A stretch of DNA of 64,000 nt from JBGCEZ01 sp045106735 (GTDB taxonomy: Bacteria; Planctomycetota; Phycisphaerae; Phycisphaerales; SM1A02), in NCBI GenBank assembly GCA_045106735.1, contig JBGCEZ010000058.1, positions 1-64,000 of the forward strand, in the 5' to 3' direction. Position 1 is the stretch's first letter, and each line of letters opens with the position of its first letter. Made by a program: the position numbers and the translations under genes. Under the pieces are notes generated by a model, which was given only the letters and a program-made list of their open reading frames with translations, did not search any database and was not told the origin of the DNA. Positions 1 through 7,998 of the stretch are shown one piece after another.

Positions 1-173
1 ATGCCGGTCGCGCGTTCAAACGCCCGGAGCACTGGTTCGGCGTGGATCCGATCGTGGGCGGTCAGGACCACCACGCTTCCGGGCGATGCAGCACGACGCC
101 CGCATCCCGCGGTCCACAGTGCGCTGGTCGCCACACCACCCGACAGGCGAAGAAATCTTCGTCGATCAATCAT
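1..173 (-). CDS. ABC-type solute-binding lipoprotein, iron(III)-like, N-terminus only
   Basis: Read on the minus strand from an ATG at 173, this frame stays open to the window edge, giving 57 codons of an incomplete gene. The product begins MIDRRRFL, a Tat-like twin-arginine start, followed by a hydrophobic stretch and the lipobox-like TAGC, so an exported lipoprotein is likely. The next segment, VVVLTAHDRIHAEPVL then FERATG, matches the first beta-strand and helix typical of family 1 solute-binding proteins, particularly the iron(III)/FbpA type. The start codon overlaps the end of the upstream VWA gene by 8 nt, so it is probably translated from the same message. The ligand cannot be judged from 57 residues. 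An FbpA-type iron binder is my best guess and a polyamine or sugar binder is possible. Confidence 0.65.
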   Translation of the reverse strand, partial: MIDRRRFLRLSGGVATSALWTAGCGRRAASPGSVVVLTAHDRIHAEPVLRAFERATG

Positions 174-1899
174 GGTCGTGTCCCGCGTAGCGATCGACGA
201 TCACGTCGACGTCGGCGGCGTACTGCTCGCCGAATATTCCCACGATCACCGCGCGCCAGAAGGCGTCCACATCCGTCAACTGCATCGCAGAACCGCCGCC
301 CTGGGTGGCGATGGCAGCAAAGTCCGAAAGCACCGAGCCACGCCGTTGATCCGTATCGAGCACGCTGATCGTTCCATCGCCCTGACGCTTGAATGCTCGG
401 GCGATTTTGACGGCTTCGTCGCGCCCGCTGGCGTGCACCGGCGCGTCGCCAATCAGGACGACACACTTGCGGCGTCCGCGCTTCCATCCCATGCGCCGAT
501 CCGCCGCCGCCGCGAGCGCGACGTGGATCGGTTCGGGGACATCGCCCCCGCCGCTGGCCACCAGCGACTCCAGGAATGTCCGCACCCGGTCGATGTCGCC
601 GGTCAGCGGTGTTCCATCGACCGCGTCCAGCCCGTATTCGTCGCCATAGTCCTTGAAGGCCACGACGCCGATGCGCAATCGTTCGGCGTTGGCATCTTCG
701 GAATCCAACACGCCGGTCAGGACCGAGACCAAGTCGAGCAGCCGTTCACGGGCGGCACCGAGCGTCGGCCCCATGCTCTCGGTTGTATCCAAGACGAGCA
801 CGACGTCGAGTCCCGATTGCCCCATCGCCCCGGCCAAGTCCCGGAAACCTGAACTCGTGCCGGACAGCGTGCCGCCCGTTCCGCCAGCCCCGGCCCCGGA
901 AACAGGCGCCGCGGTCTCGGCGGCCAGCGCCCCGGCCAAAGCGCTGGCCGCCTCGGCCTGACTCATGGCCGGTGAACTCTGGGCCGGCGACGCGACCGCC
1001 TCCAAGCTGGGCGCCGGCGGGGCCGGTACCTGCACGCTCATGGCCGCCGCCGCGGCGCTGGTGGTCGGTTGCTCGTTGGTCCGCTCGGCGGCGAGGGCCG
1101 AACCACCGGAACCACCCATCGGTCCCGGTGGGCGCGGAGTATCGGCCACCCCAACCGTCGGAGCCGGATCGGGGTCACTGGCCGCCCCCCAACTCAGGAG
1201 GCCCAAGACGACGATGAGTCCGCCGTGAATGAGGGCCGAGAGTCCAAGGGACCCGATCCGCGAACGGCGACCCGAACGGCCGTGGCGTTCCTCCGCCCGC
1301 CGTTCGCCGGCGGACGTGGCGTCAACGTCCGGATGCGGAGCGCCCGGCGACCCATCGGACGCATGATTGGTCCTTGGTCCGCCGCCGGTGCGCGATTGGC
1401 GCGGGATGGCGCCTGGGCCAGAACGCGGGTTGTGTGCCTGGTCTTGGTTGCTGTGGCGGTCTTGGGCCTCGTCGTGGTCCTGGTTCTGGTGCTGGCTCTG
1501 GTGCTGGTCCTGGCTCTGGTGCTGGTGCTGGCCTTCAATCCCATCCGCGATCGACGGCTGGCGCTGGATCCGGCTCCCGGTCCGGACGTCCGGCCGCGCG
1601 TCCGATGCATCGGCGGGATCCGGATCGAGTGCGTTGGCGCGAGCATTCGCCCGGGGTGGCGGCGTGGCCCCGGTCCCGTTGCTTCGCGGCGCCCCCGGCT
1701 CATCGCCACCGGCAGCGTGGGCGGTCATCTCGCTCTGAAGATCCTGGGCCATCTTCAGCCGCTGCATGGCCCGTTTGGCCCGCGCAGCGCCGGCGGGAAT
1801 CGCACCCGATTCCGGGGTTGACTCGGAGCCGGACGCGCCGCGGGCGACGTCCTCGGGGCCATCATGCCCCGCCGTTCCGTGTGGATCGTGATCGGTCAT
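166..1899 (-). CDS. VWA-domain protein with a TonB/TolA-type membrane anchor
   Basis: This 577-residue protein has a long hydrophilic N-terminus (1-210) containing a Gln/His-rich tract at about 123-145. One transmembrane helix follows at about 216-238, then an Ala/Pro/Ser-rich linker, then a VWA domain at about 362-560. The MIDAS-type motif is DTTES at 371-375, a D-x-T-x-S variant of the usual D-x-S-x-S, with a later acidic turn GDAP near 485. The helix contains S221-A-L-I-H225-G, the SxxxH signature with which TonB and TolA engage ExbB/TolQ. The gene is fifth in an overlapping operon, directly after ExbB-ExbD-ExbD, exactly where TonB would sit. I infer an energised transducer carrying a VWA head in place of a TonB C-terminal domain. 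The start gives a 4-nt ATGA overlap with the preceding gene. Confidence 0.85.
   Translation of the reverse strand: MTDHDPHGTAGHDGPEDVARGASGSESTPESGAIPAGAARAKRAMQRLKMAQDLQSEMTAHAAGGDEPGAPRSNGTGATPPPRANARANALDPDPADASDARPDVRTGSRIQRQPSIADGIEGQHQHQSQDQHQSQHQNQDHDEAQDRHSNQDQAHNPRSGPGAIPRQSRTGGGPRTNHASDGSPGAPHPDVDATSAGERRAEERHGRSGRRSRIGSLGLSALIHGGLIVVLGLLSWGAASDPDPAPTVGVADTPRPPGPMGGSGGSALAAERTNEQPTTSAAAAAMSVQVPAPPAPSLEAVASPAQSSPAMSQAEAASALAGALAAETAAPVSGAGAGGTGGTLSGTSSGFRDLAGAMGQSGLDVVLVLDTTESMGPTLGAARERLLDLVSVLTGVLDSEDANAERLRIGVVAFKDYGDEYGLDAVDGTPLTGDIDRVRTFLESLVASGGGDVPEPIHVALAAAADRRMGWKRGRRKCVVLIGDAPVHASGRDEAVKIARAFKRQGDGTISVLDTDQRRGSVLSDFAAIATQGGGSAMQLTDVDAFWRAVIVGIFGEQYAADVDVIVDRYAGHDHD
1480..1531. 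repeat. 12-nt tandem repeat inside the VWA gene
   Basis: Four units of 12 nt (consensus ctggYtctggtg on the plus strand) plus a partial fifth. Read on the minus strand they encode the Gln/His/Ser-rich tract of the VWA protein's cytoplasmic N-terminus. The period is a multiple of three, so slippage changes tract length without shifting frame. Confidence 0.8.
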
Positions 1900-2363
1900 T
1901 GGCCGTCCCCTTGTGGATGGACCCCTTCCAGACGGGCGAAGGAGACCACGCGTGCCTGGCCCGCTTGCACCGCCTCCAGGCCGCGCACGGCAACCTGGAC
2001 GTCGAGGGCTGGGTCGATGGCCAGGACCACCGGAACTCCGGGCAGGTCCAGATCCCGAATGCGGTCTCGCAATGCATCAAAGTCCCCCGCCGGCAACATC
2101 CGCTCGCCGAGGCTGATGGCCACGGTCTCGCCATCGAGCTGGGCCAATCGGACCAGGATCTCGGGCGGCAAGTCGCCCGACACAATCCCGGCGCCGCGCA
2201 TCGCCGACGCCCCGATTTCGACGTCGCGTTCGGCATCGAAGAACTTCGCCGTCAGCACGAAGAACGCAAGCAAGATGAAGACCACATCGACCATCGATGT
2301 AATGTCAAACATGTCGCCATCGTCCGACGGCCCGGCACTTCGGAGTCCTGTTCGCCGCATCAT
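1896..2363 (-). CDS. exbD: ExbD/TolR family protein (second of two)
   Basis: A 155-residue protein with the ExbD/TolR layout: short cytoplasmic N-terminus, one transmembrane helix at about 22-42 and a periplasmic domain of about 110 residues. The helix begins ITSMVDVVFILLAFF, which places an aspartate (D26) where ExbD and TolR carry the proton-conducting Asp essential for motor function. ExbD works with ExbB in the inner membrane to turn the proton gradient into movement of a partner protein. The start overlaps the upstream exbD stop by 4 nt (ATGA) and the stop overlaps the VWA start by 4 nt, so the subunits are probably made in fixed ratio by coupled translation. Family assignment is firm; the partner is inferred from context. 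Confidence 0.88.
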   Translation of the reverse strand: MMRRTGLRSAGPSDDGDMFDITSMVDVVFILLAFFVLTAKFFDAERDVEIGASAMRGAGIVSGDLPPEILVRLAQLDGETVAISLGERMLPAGDFDALRDRIRDLDLPGVPVVLAIDPALDVQVAVRGLEAVQAGQARVVSFARLEGVHPQGDGQ

Positions 2364-2842
2364 TGCTCTCCGGTCTGGGTACGCACCGCAATTGCGCCGA
2401 TGCCGGCATCCCGCGCGGCCGTCATGACGTCGTCCAATCGGGCGAAGGACTGCTGACGGTCGGATCGAATCACCAATCGGAGCGACTGCCCCATTTCCGC
2501 CGCCTGCAACTGTGCATCCGCGAAGTGACCCACCAGAGCGTGGTCTTCAACTGGCATCGCGTTGACGACCACTGATCCATCGGCCAGAAGATTGCAGATC
2601 AACTCGGCGGGCGCGAGCTCGGCCGCGGAGACCAACGTTGCCACCGGCAATTCAACGGCCGTGTCCGAGCGCGCATCCATGGATTTCATCACCAGGAGGT
2701 AGAACGCGATCAGGAGCAGAACGACATCCACCAACGGGGCGACCCCGAAGACTGGTGGTGCATCTTCCGCCGCGGCGAACTCAAGGGCATGCTTCGCCCC
2801 GTGCGACGCGGGCGCTCCAGCTGGCAAGCCATCCTGACTCAC
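2360..2842 (-). CDS. exbD: ExbD/TolR family protein (first of two)
   Basis: I place the start at the GTG at 2842, which overlaps the exbB stop as GTGA; the frame is open further upstream but that part only shadows exbB. The 160-residue product has an N-terminal extension of about 30 residues, one membrane helix at about 34-55 (FGVAPLVDVVLLLIAFYLLV) with the expected aspartate at D39, and a periplasmic ExbD-like domain ending in IGAIAVRT. Both ExbD copies keep the catalytic-position Asp, so neither looks dead. One TolQ-type plus two TolR-type subunits is also the composition of the AglRQS gliding motor of Myxococcus and of some ExbB-ExbD1-ExbD2 systems. The low identity between the two copies suggests a heteromeric ExbD pair. 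Confidence 0.87.
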   Translation of the reverse strand: MSQDGLPAGAPASHGAKHALEFAAAEDAPPVFGVAPLVDVVLLLIAFYLLVMKSMDARSDTAVELPVATLVSAAELAPAELICNLLADGSVVVNAMPVEDHALVGHFADAQLQAAEMGQSLRLVIRSDRQQSFARLDDVMTAARDAGIGAIAVRTQTGEQ

Positions 2843-3597
2843 GAGGTTGCCCTCCGGCGCGAGGCCAGGACCTGCATCACCCGCAGGAACTTCTCCCCGT
2901 ACGCGGCGGCATCCTGCCCCACGCGGGTCACGCGATCCCGAAAGAACACATGAAAGAACGTCATCGGGACGGCAATCACCAGGCCGATGCAGGTCGTCAC
3001 CAATGCCCGGCTGATGCCGACGGCGAGTTCGTCCGGCCGAGCCGCGCCGGCCGACGAACCAAGAATCTGAAACGAGTCGATCATGCCGAGCACGGTGCCA
3101 AGCAATCCCAGCATCGGGGCAACCGCGGCGATCATGCCCAGCCAAGCGATGCGCTGTCGCAGGTCGGTGATCTCGCGCACCCCCTGTTGTTCGAAGCCCT
3201 CGCGGACGGCATCCATCCCGAGTTGCCGATCATTCAGTCCGGCCGTCAGCATGCGAGCGAGGAAGTTGTCCTGCAACTTGCATGTGTTGTGCACTTCGTC
3301 GAAGCGGCCCCGTTGCGACATCTCCAGAACGGTTTGTTCGAGCACCGGCGGAATCAGTTGTTCGCGGCGGATCTTGATGAATGCGTCGATCACCAATCCG
3401 ATACCGACGAACGACAACAGAATCAGGAACCAGCCGACCGGGCCGGCGGCCCGAAGCAAGTTGCCGGTCGTGGACCCGCCGTCCGAGACCGCCTCGGTCG
3501 CAACCGGCGCAGCCGACGCGAGTGAGGTCAAAACGCACACGGGAAGACAGTGAACGGGAAGTGATCGAATTTCGTGCAGTGGTCGATGGCGAATCAT
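2839..3597 (-). CDS. exbB: ExbB/TolQ/MotA-family proton channel subunit
   Basis: A 252-residue protein of the MotA/TolQ/ExbB family. It starts with a hydrophobic N-terminal stretch resembling an export signal, ending near SLASAAP. Three membrane helices follow: about 52-75 (GWFLILLSFVGIGLVIDAF), about 150-175 (MIAAVAPMLGLLGTVLGMI, the family signature) and about 195-220 (ALVTTCIGLVIAVPMTFF), with a cytoplasmic loop between the first and second. With the two ExbD proteins downstream it would form the proton-driven inner-membrane motor. The ATG at 3597 overlaps the stop of the large upstream protein by 4 nt (ATGA) and the gene ends in a GTGA overlap. Nothing in this sequence separates a Ton-type from a Tol-type or Agl-type role. 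Confidence 0.9.
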   Translation of the reverse strand: MIRHRPLHEIRSLPVHCLPVCVLTSLASAAPVATEAVSDGGSTTGNLLRAAGPVGWFLILLSFVGIGLVIDAFIKIRREQLIPPVLEQTVLEMSQRGRFDEVHNTCKLQDNFLARMLTAGLNDRQLGMDAVREGFEQQGVREITDLRQRIAWLGMIAAVAPMLGLLGTVLGMIDSFQILGSSAGAARPDELAVGISRALVTTCIGLVIAVPMTFFHVFFRDRVTRVGQDAAAYGEKFLRVMQVLASRRRATS

Positions 3598-5921
3598 GGT
3601 CGGAGTTCCTGTCGGAGACGGTCGATGCGGGCCGTGAGCCCACGGTCCGATGCAGTTGGATGGAGGGCTTCGGCCGCCCGGAGAATGGCCGCTCCCGAGG
3701 TTGGATCACCCAGGCGAAGCTGGGCGGTGGCGAGTTGGATCGTGGCGTTCCACCAGAGCGGCTCACCCGCGGGGACGCGACGACGAACGCTTCTTGCGAC
3801 CTCGATGGCTTCGGGCACGCGGTCGACGGCAAGCAGGATGTCCGCTCGCATGACGGCAGCGCCGGCCGACGGATCGGCAGCGAGTGCGGCCAGCGCTTCG
3901 TCGGTTCGTCCGCGTCGCCAGGCGATCTGGGCCCCGACCCGCCCGGCATCGGCGGCCGAGACGTTGGCCAATGCCCGTTCGGCGTCGGACCACGCCTCGA
4001 GCCGGGCCAGGACGGTGGCCGCCCGGACGGCGACTTCGTGCACCGCGTCGCCAGGTTGGGCGGCGGTTCGATCCAGGCTTTCCGTGGCGAGCCGGGTCGC
4101 GCGCTCGCGAATGCCATCCCGGAATCCTTCTTCGTACCGGTCGGCCAAACCCTCGGCCACGCTCAGCAGCAGCTCGGGACGAAGCAGTCGAGCACCCGCC
4201 GCCGCACCGCCGTCGCCAGGCGTCCGTTCCGCGTCGATGGCGTTCAGCAGGTCCGCGGCCGCGGCATCGAGCATCCCCATCGCCAGTCGCAATTCGGTTC
4301 TGAACCGGCGAGCGGCGTCGCGTGTGGCGGGCACGCCATCAAGCAACTGCTGGTTCGCGTCCAGAACCCGCAAGCCATCGCGCGGCTGCGGCTCAAGCTG
4401 GGCCCGGAGCAGAACCGCGGCTGCCGAGACCGACGTGTTGCCTTCAGCCTCGGCCGCTCGCGCGATCTCAATGAGCTCCCCGGCCAAGTGATCGGGATCC
4501 TCGGTCGTGCGCCGGGCAACGGCATGGCGATAGGCCACCGCCGGCAACGATCGCACACGGGCCGGAAGTGAATCGATCCGGCGGCGGACGGCATCGTCGT
4601 CGGCGAAACCGATCCACCATCCGAGAACCTCAGTGAACGCGTCGTCCGGCTCGGCCGGCGGATCGAGCCCATCGAGGTACGCAGTGGTCGCGGCGAGCGC
4701 GGCGGCTCGAGCTCTTGCTCGAACGGCGGCGTCAGATGCACTGCCGGCCAAGGCGACAACGGTCGCGACTCGCGTCCGCGCGAGGTCGTAGGCCGCCTGC
4801 GGGATGTTTCCTTGCTCCACCCGGATGGCGTGCACGGCTGCGGCATCGGCCGGACGTCCGGCGCGTTCGAGCAACACCGCCAGGAGCGTCGCGCCCGCGT
4901 CGGTCCGGTCGGAATCCGACTCCAGCACCGCCAGGGCCCTGGATTCGTCGCCGCTGCGCACCAGTTCGCTGGCCCACGCCGCGCGTTCCTCGGCCGATGC
5001 CCGGCCGACGCGCGTCAGCAGGGCCAGACGCTCGACCTCATCCATCGTCTGGCCGGCCCGGCGGGCCGCTGCCGCCGCCTCGTCGGGACGGCCGAGTTGC
5101 TCCGCGGCCACGGCGACGATGCGTTCGATTGGCGGCACGCTCGCAGCGGCCGCGTCCAGAGCGCCGATCGGATCAACCATGAGCTGTACTTCGATTCGGG
5201 CTGCATCGAACATCGGGCGAAGCCGCTCGTCGATCGCGTCGGCGGTGAGCGTCTCCAGTCGAGCCTGGGCCGCGGCGGCATCCCCCATCGCGGCGTCGAC
5301 CCGCGCTTCTCCGATGGTCCCCAGGACGCCAAGCGGCCCACCAAGCCACTCGACCCGGAGCCGAGCGAATGCGGATCGGGCCGCGCCGGCGAGCGCAAGG
5401 CTTCGATCGCCAGGATCTGCCGACGATTCCAGCGTGCGTGAGAGAACCAGCAGCCGGCGGAGGTACTCGCCGCGCGCTTGAAGACCGGATGCCATCGCGG
5501 GATCCGCCGGGGCTTCGCGGCCGGGCAGCGGCAAGAGTTCGTCGATGCGTTGTCGCAATGCGAGGACGTACGGAGCGCGCGCCTGATCCACGTGCGCCCG
5601 TCGTTCTTCGGCGAGTACCCCACGGGCCAGTCCATCGAGTGAAGCGGGTATCGAAGCAAGGACGACGGAATCAACCACGGCCGAGCCGGGGGACGCCGGA
5701 GGATGATCGGCATCCCCTCCCGCTGACCGCGCGGCGTTGCCGAACCCTCTTGCCTCCTGATCCGCCGCCACGATCGAGGAGGAACCGACCAGGCCGCACA
5801 TGATCGCCGTGGCCAACAGGGGTCGGGCGACCGCGAGGCCGACGATGCCGAAGCGGCGATCGTGATCTGGGGCACGCTTCAAGTCGGAGTTGGAGCCAAT
5901 GGCTCGACGCTTGGATCGCAT
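3594..5921 (-). CDS. large exported alpha-helical (TPR-like) protein heading the ExbBD operon
   Basis: I use the ATG at 5921, giving 775 residues. It is followed by a basic n-region and a hydrophobic segment (VGLAVARPLLATAIMCGLVG) ending near VAADQ, a plausible signal peptide or membrane anchor. The frame is open further upstream, but that part reads as non-coding. The rest is alanine/arginine-rich, almost wholly helical and repetitive, with recurring A-x-x-L-x-x-x-G and AE-R-A-L patterns like a degenerate TPR or solenoid array. I recognise no catalytic motif. It is the first gene of the operon and overlaps exbB by 4 nt, so it is probably the periplasmic partner or scaffold for the motor. Planctomycete TPR proteins diverge fast, so the fold is inference from composition and periodicity. 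Confidence 0.7.
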   Translation of the reverse strand: MRSKRRAIGSNSDLKRAPDHDRRFGIVGLAVARPLLATAIMCGLVGSSSIVAADQEARGFGNAARSAGGDADHPPASPGSAVVDSVVLASIPASLDGLARGVLAEERRAHVDQARAPYVLALRQRIDELLPLPGREAPADPAMASGLQARGEYLRRLLVLSRTLESSADPGDRSLALAGAARSAFARLRVEWLGGPLGVLGTIGEARVDAAMGDAAAAQARLETLTADAIDERLRPMFDAARIEVQLMVDPIGALDAAAASVPPIERIVAVAAEQLGRPDEAAAAARRAGQTMDEVERLALLTRVGRASAEERAAWASELVRSGDESRALAVLESDSDRTDAGATLLAVLLERAGRPADAAAVHAIRVEQGNIPQAAYDLARTRVATVVALAGSASDAAVRARARAAALAATTAYLDGLDPPAEPDDAFTEVLGWWIGFADDDAVRRRIDSLPARVRSLPAVAYRHAVARRTTEDPDHLAGELIEIARAAEAEGNTSVSAAAVLLRAQLEPQPRDGLRVLDANQQLLDGVPATRDAARRFRTELRLAMGMLDAAAADLLNAIDAERTPGDGGAAAGARLLRPELLLSVAEGLADRYEEGFRDGIRERATRLATESLDRTAAQPGDAVHEVAVRAATVLARLEAWSDAERALANVSAADAGRVGAQIAWRRGRTDEALAALAADPSAGAAVMRADILLAVDRVPEAIEVARSVRRRVPAGEPLWWNATIQLATAQLRLGDPTSGAAILRAAEALHPTASDRGLTARIDRLRQELRP

Positions 5922-6246
5922 GGAATCAATTCCAGATGCTGGTGCAGGGATTGGCACGCCGCCCGGATTGCCTGTCCAACGACAGGCGGACGGGTTCGGC
6001 CAGCACGCACCGGTCGACGAGATCCGAAGCACTCCGGATCAGCCCAAACGGGTCGTTCGAGCACTGTCGACTCCGCGCCGGCCCAAGGCGGGAGGGAAGG
6101 ACGCGCCTTCCAACGTTGGTCGATACGCCGGCGAGTCTGGAGATCTGGACGGCGCGGTGCAGGTCGCGAAAAATTCTTGCACCGCCTCACCGATCAACCC
6201 AAGCGATGGCGTATGAACTGATGCCGGTCTTCGTGATCGGTCAGCG
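5922..6246. promoter_or_regulatory. divergent intergenic region between the ExbBD operon and the multihaem cytochrome
   Basis: This 325-nt space must hold the promoters of both the leftward operon and the rightward cytochrome gene. It has the least GC-rich patch nearby at about 6168-6182, but I cannot define a convincing -35/-10 pair in either direction. A short inverted repeat, GGTCA (6239-6243) and TGACC (6248-6252), straddles the cytochrome start codon. No gene is visible here. Confidence 0.4.
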
Positions 6247-7740
6247 ATGACCACGCCACCTCAACCATCTCGGGTCGGTCGCCAGCGCCAGCGCACGTTC
6301 GCCGCGGCGAGCGCGTGCTCATTGATCGCGCTGGCCGGCGCGGCCTTGACCGCGCGGGGATGGTGGACCGGTCACGATCCATCGCGCGAAATCCCAACCA
6401 ACGCGATGGTCAGCGTGCCGCCGATTGATGCCGCCGCCCCCGAGACCCGCATCCGCGCCGTGCGTGCGTACGACGCGCCTCCGACCCTGATCGACGTCAT
6501 CGTTCGCGCCTCCGACCGCGACTGGCGCGTTCGAACCGGCGCATTCACCGAACTCCGGCGCCGGTACCCAAGCGCGCCCCACGTCCCAATGCGCGACGAG
6601 CACATGGCCGAACGAGAAGCCCGGCTGTACGCCTGGCTCGACGGAGATGCTTCGCCCATTCGGATCGAGGGGCGGGATCGCCACCGGCCGTCCGAGGTCC
6701 GCGTGGATTCCGAGACCCACGCCGTCTCGGACCTCAGCATTCGCCTTTGTGATCTGCACGCCGGACGCCCCCACACGGAGTTCGCCGCCACGCTCATCGG
6801 ACGATGCACGCCCTGCCACGCCCCGGCGGTCACGAGCATTGACGCCGATCATCCATGGCCGTCCAATGGATGCCAATCGTGCCACGCCGACATCGTGAGC
6901 CAGCACGCAGCGAGCGCCCACGCCCAGAGCACATCCCATCTCCACCTCGTCACCGTCGATCCGTTGACGCGTTCACCGGGCTGGTGGGACTTTGGCGACC
7001 GCCGAGGTCTCCAGTGCACCGCCTGCCACGAGCCGGCCGCCAAGCCGCCGGAGGATGCAATCCTCCGCGCCGACGCCCGCCAGGCGAACCCCACCTGCAT
7101 CGCCACCTTCCGCACGACCGATTGCATGGACTGCCACGCCCAGGCCGCCCGCGATTGGCAAACCTGGCGTGCGCGTCCTCGCCCCCGCCGATTGATCTGG
7201 CCCAGCGGGGCCGTGGCCCCCAGTGGCCAGCCGGCCGCGAGTTGCACGGACTGCCACGCCATCGACGGCGACCATCGTTTCGCCGCCCGCCGCGATCCTC
7301 GGCGACTCCGAGCGGCCATCGATGTTCGCCTCCGAGCAACGGCCGACGGGGGCACGAGTCTCGTCGTCGCCAATCTTTCGGGCCACGCATTGCCGGTGGA
7401 AGGCGTGCGGCGGGCGATCGACATCGAGATCACCGACGCGCACGGCGCCCGACTCGCCGCGTTCCGTCTGGCCCGCCCGCGACCCGGGCGTTCCGAACCC
7501 ACGTTGGCCGAACCGCTGCACCCCGGTGAGATCCGGACGATCGAACTCTCGTCTCGACCGGACCGCGTTCCGGCCCACGTGGAGGCGATCTTCGTCCGCG
7601 ATCGTTTCAACGAGGGCAGCTTCCGCACGCCGATGCACGCCAGTCGCCGGCTGGCTCCGGTCAAGCCCGCGGCGTCGAGTTCGCCCGCGTCCAGGGCCCC
7701 GGAGGCATCCGGACGCGCCGGCAGGAACGACGCGCCGTAG
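6247..7740 (+). CDS. membrane-anchored or exported five-haem c-type cytochrome
   Basis: A 497-residue protein with an N-terminal hydrophobic segment (about 18-38) after an Arg-rich start, so it is exported or anchored to face the periplasm. Five CxxCH haem-attachment motifs are visible: CTPCH (187-191), CQSCH (209-213), CTACH (257-261), CMDCH (293-297) and CTDCH (333-337). Histidines between them could be the distal ligands. The C-terminal 150 residues look like a beta-sandwich. Spacing resembles multihaem cytochromes of the c554/doxX-neighbour type that carry electrons across the periplasm, but I cannot name the partner. It is divergent from the ExbBD/VWA operon. The start follows directly after the inverted repeat noted upstream. 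Confidence 0.82.
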   Translation: MTTPPQPSRVGRQRQRTFAAASACSLIALAGAALTARGWWTGHDPSREIPTNAMVSVPPIDAAAPETRIRAVRAYDAPPTLIDVIVRASDRDWRVRTGAFTELRRRYPSAPHVPMRDEHMAEREARLYAWLDGDASPIRIEGRDRHRPSEVRVDSETHAVSDLSIRLCDLHAGRPHTEFAATLIGRCTPCHAPAVTSIDADHPWPSNGCQSCHADIVSQHAASAHAQSTSHLHLVTVDPLTRSPGWWDFGDRRGLQCTACHEPAAKPPEDAILRADARQANPTCIATFRTTDCMDCHAQAARDWQTWRARPRPRRLIWPSGAVAPSGQPAASCTDCHAIDGDHRFAARRDPRRLRAAIDVRLRATADGGTSLVVANLSGHALPVEGVRRAIDIEITDAHGARLAAFRLARPRPGRSEPTLAEPLHPGEIRTIELSSRPDRVPAHVEAIFVRDRFNEGSFRTPMHASRRLAPVKPAASSSPASRAPEASGRAGRNDAP

Positions 7741-7998
7741 CGAAGGGTCGTTGGCCCTCCGTTCGATGCGGGCGGCTGCGTCCGGCCTTCGCCCACGGAT
7801 GGATCGACGGCGGCTTCGGCGACGATGTCGCCGTCCCGGAAGGACGCGAGGCCAAATCGGAACGGATGCGACCGACGGGCCACGCGGCCAGAGAACCCGT
7901 CGCGGGGACCGCTTGGCGCGAGGGGAATCGCTAGGATTCCTCGTCGCCGAATGTCGCTTTCCCCGCGCCTCCGCCCCAGCCCGAGCCCGAGCCCCGCC

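Noticed and set aside
1..852. Long plus-strand open frame at the window start
   Set aside because: It is antisense to the VWA gene and the binding-protein gene, has no domain, and high GC makes stop codons rare in shadow frames.
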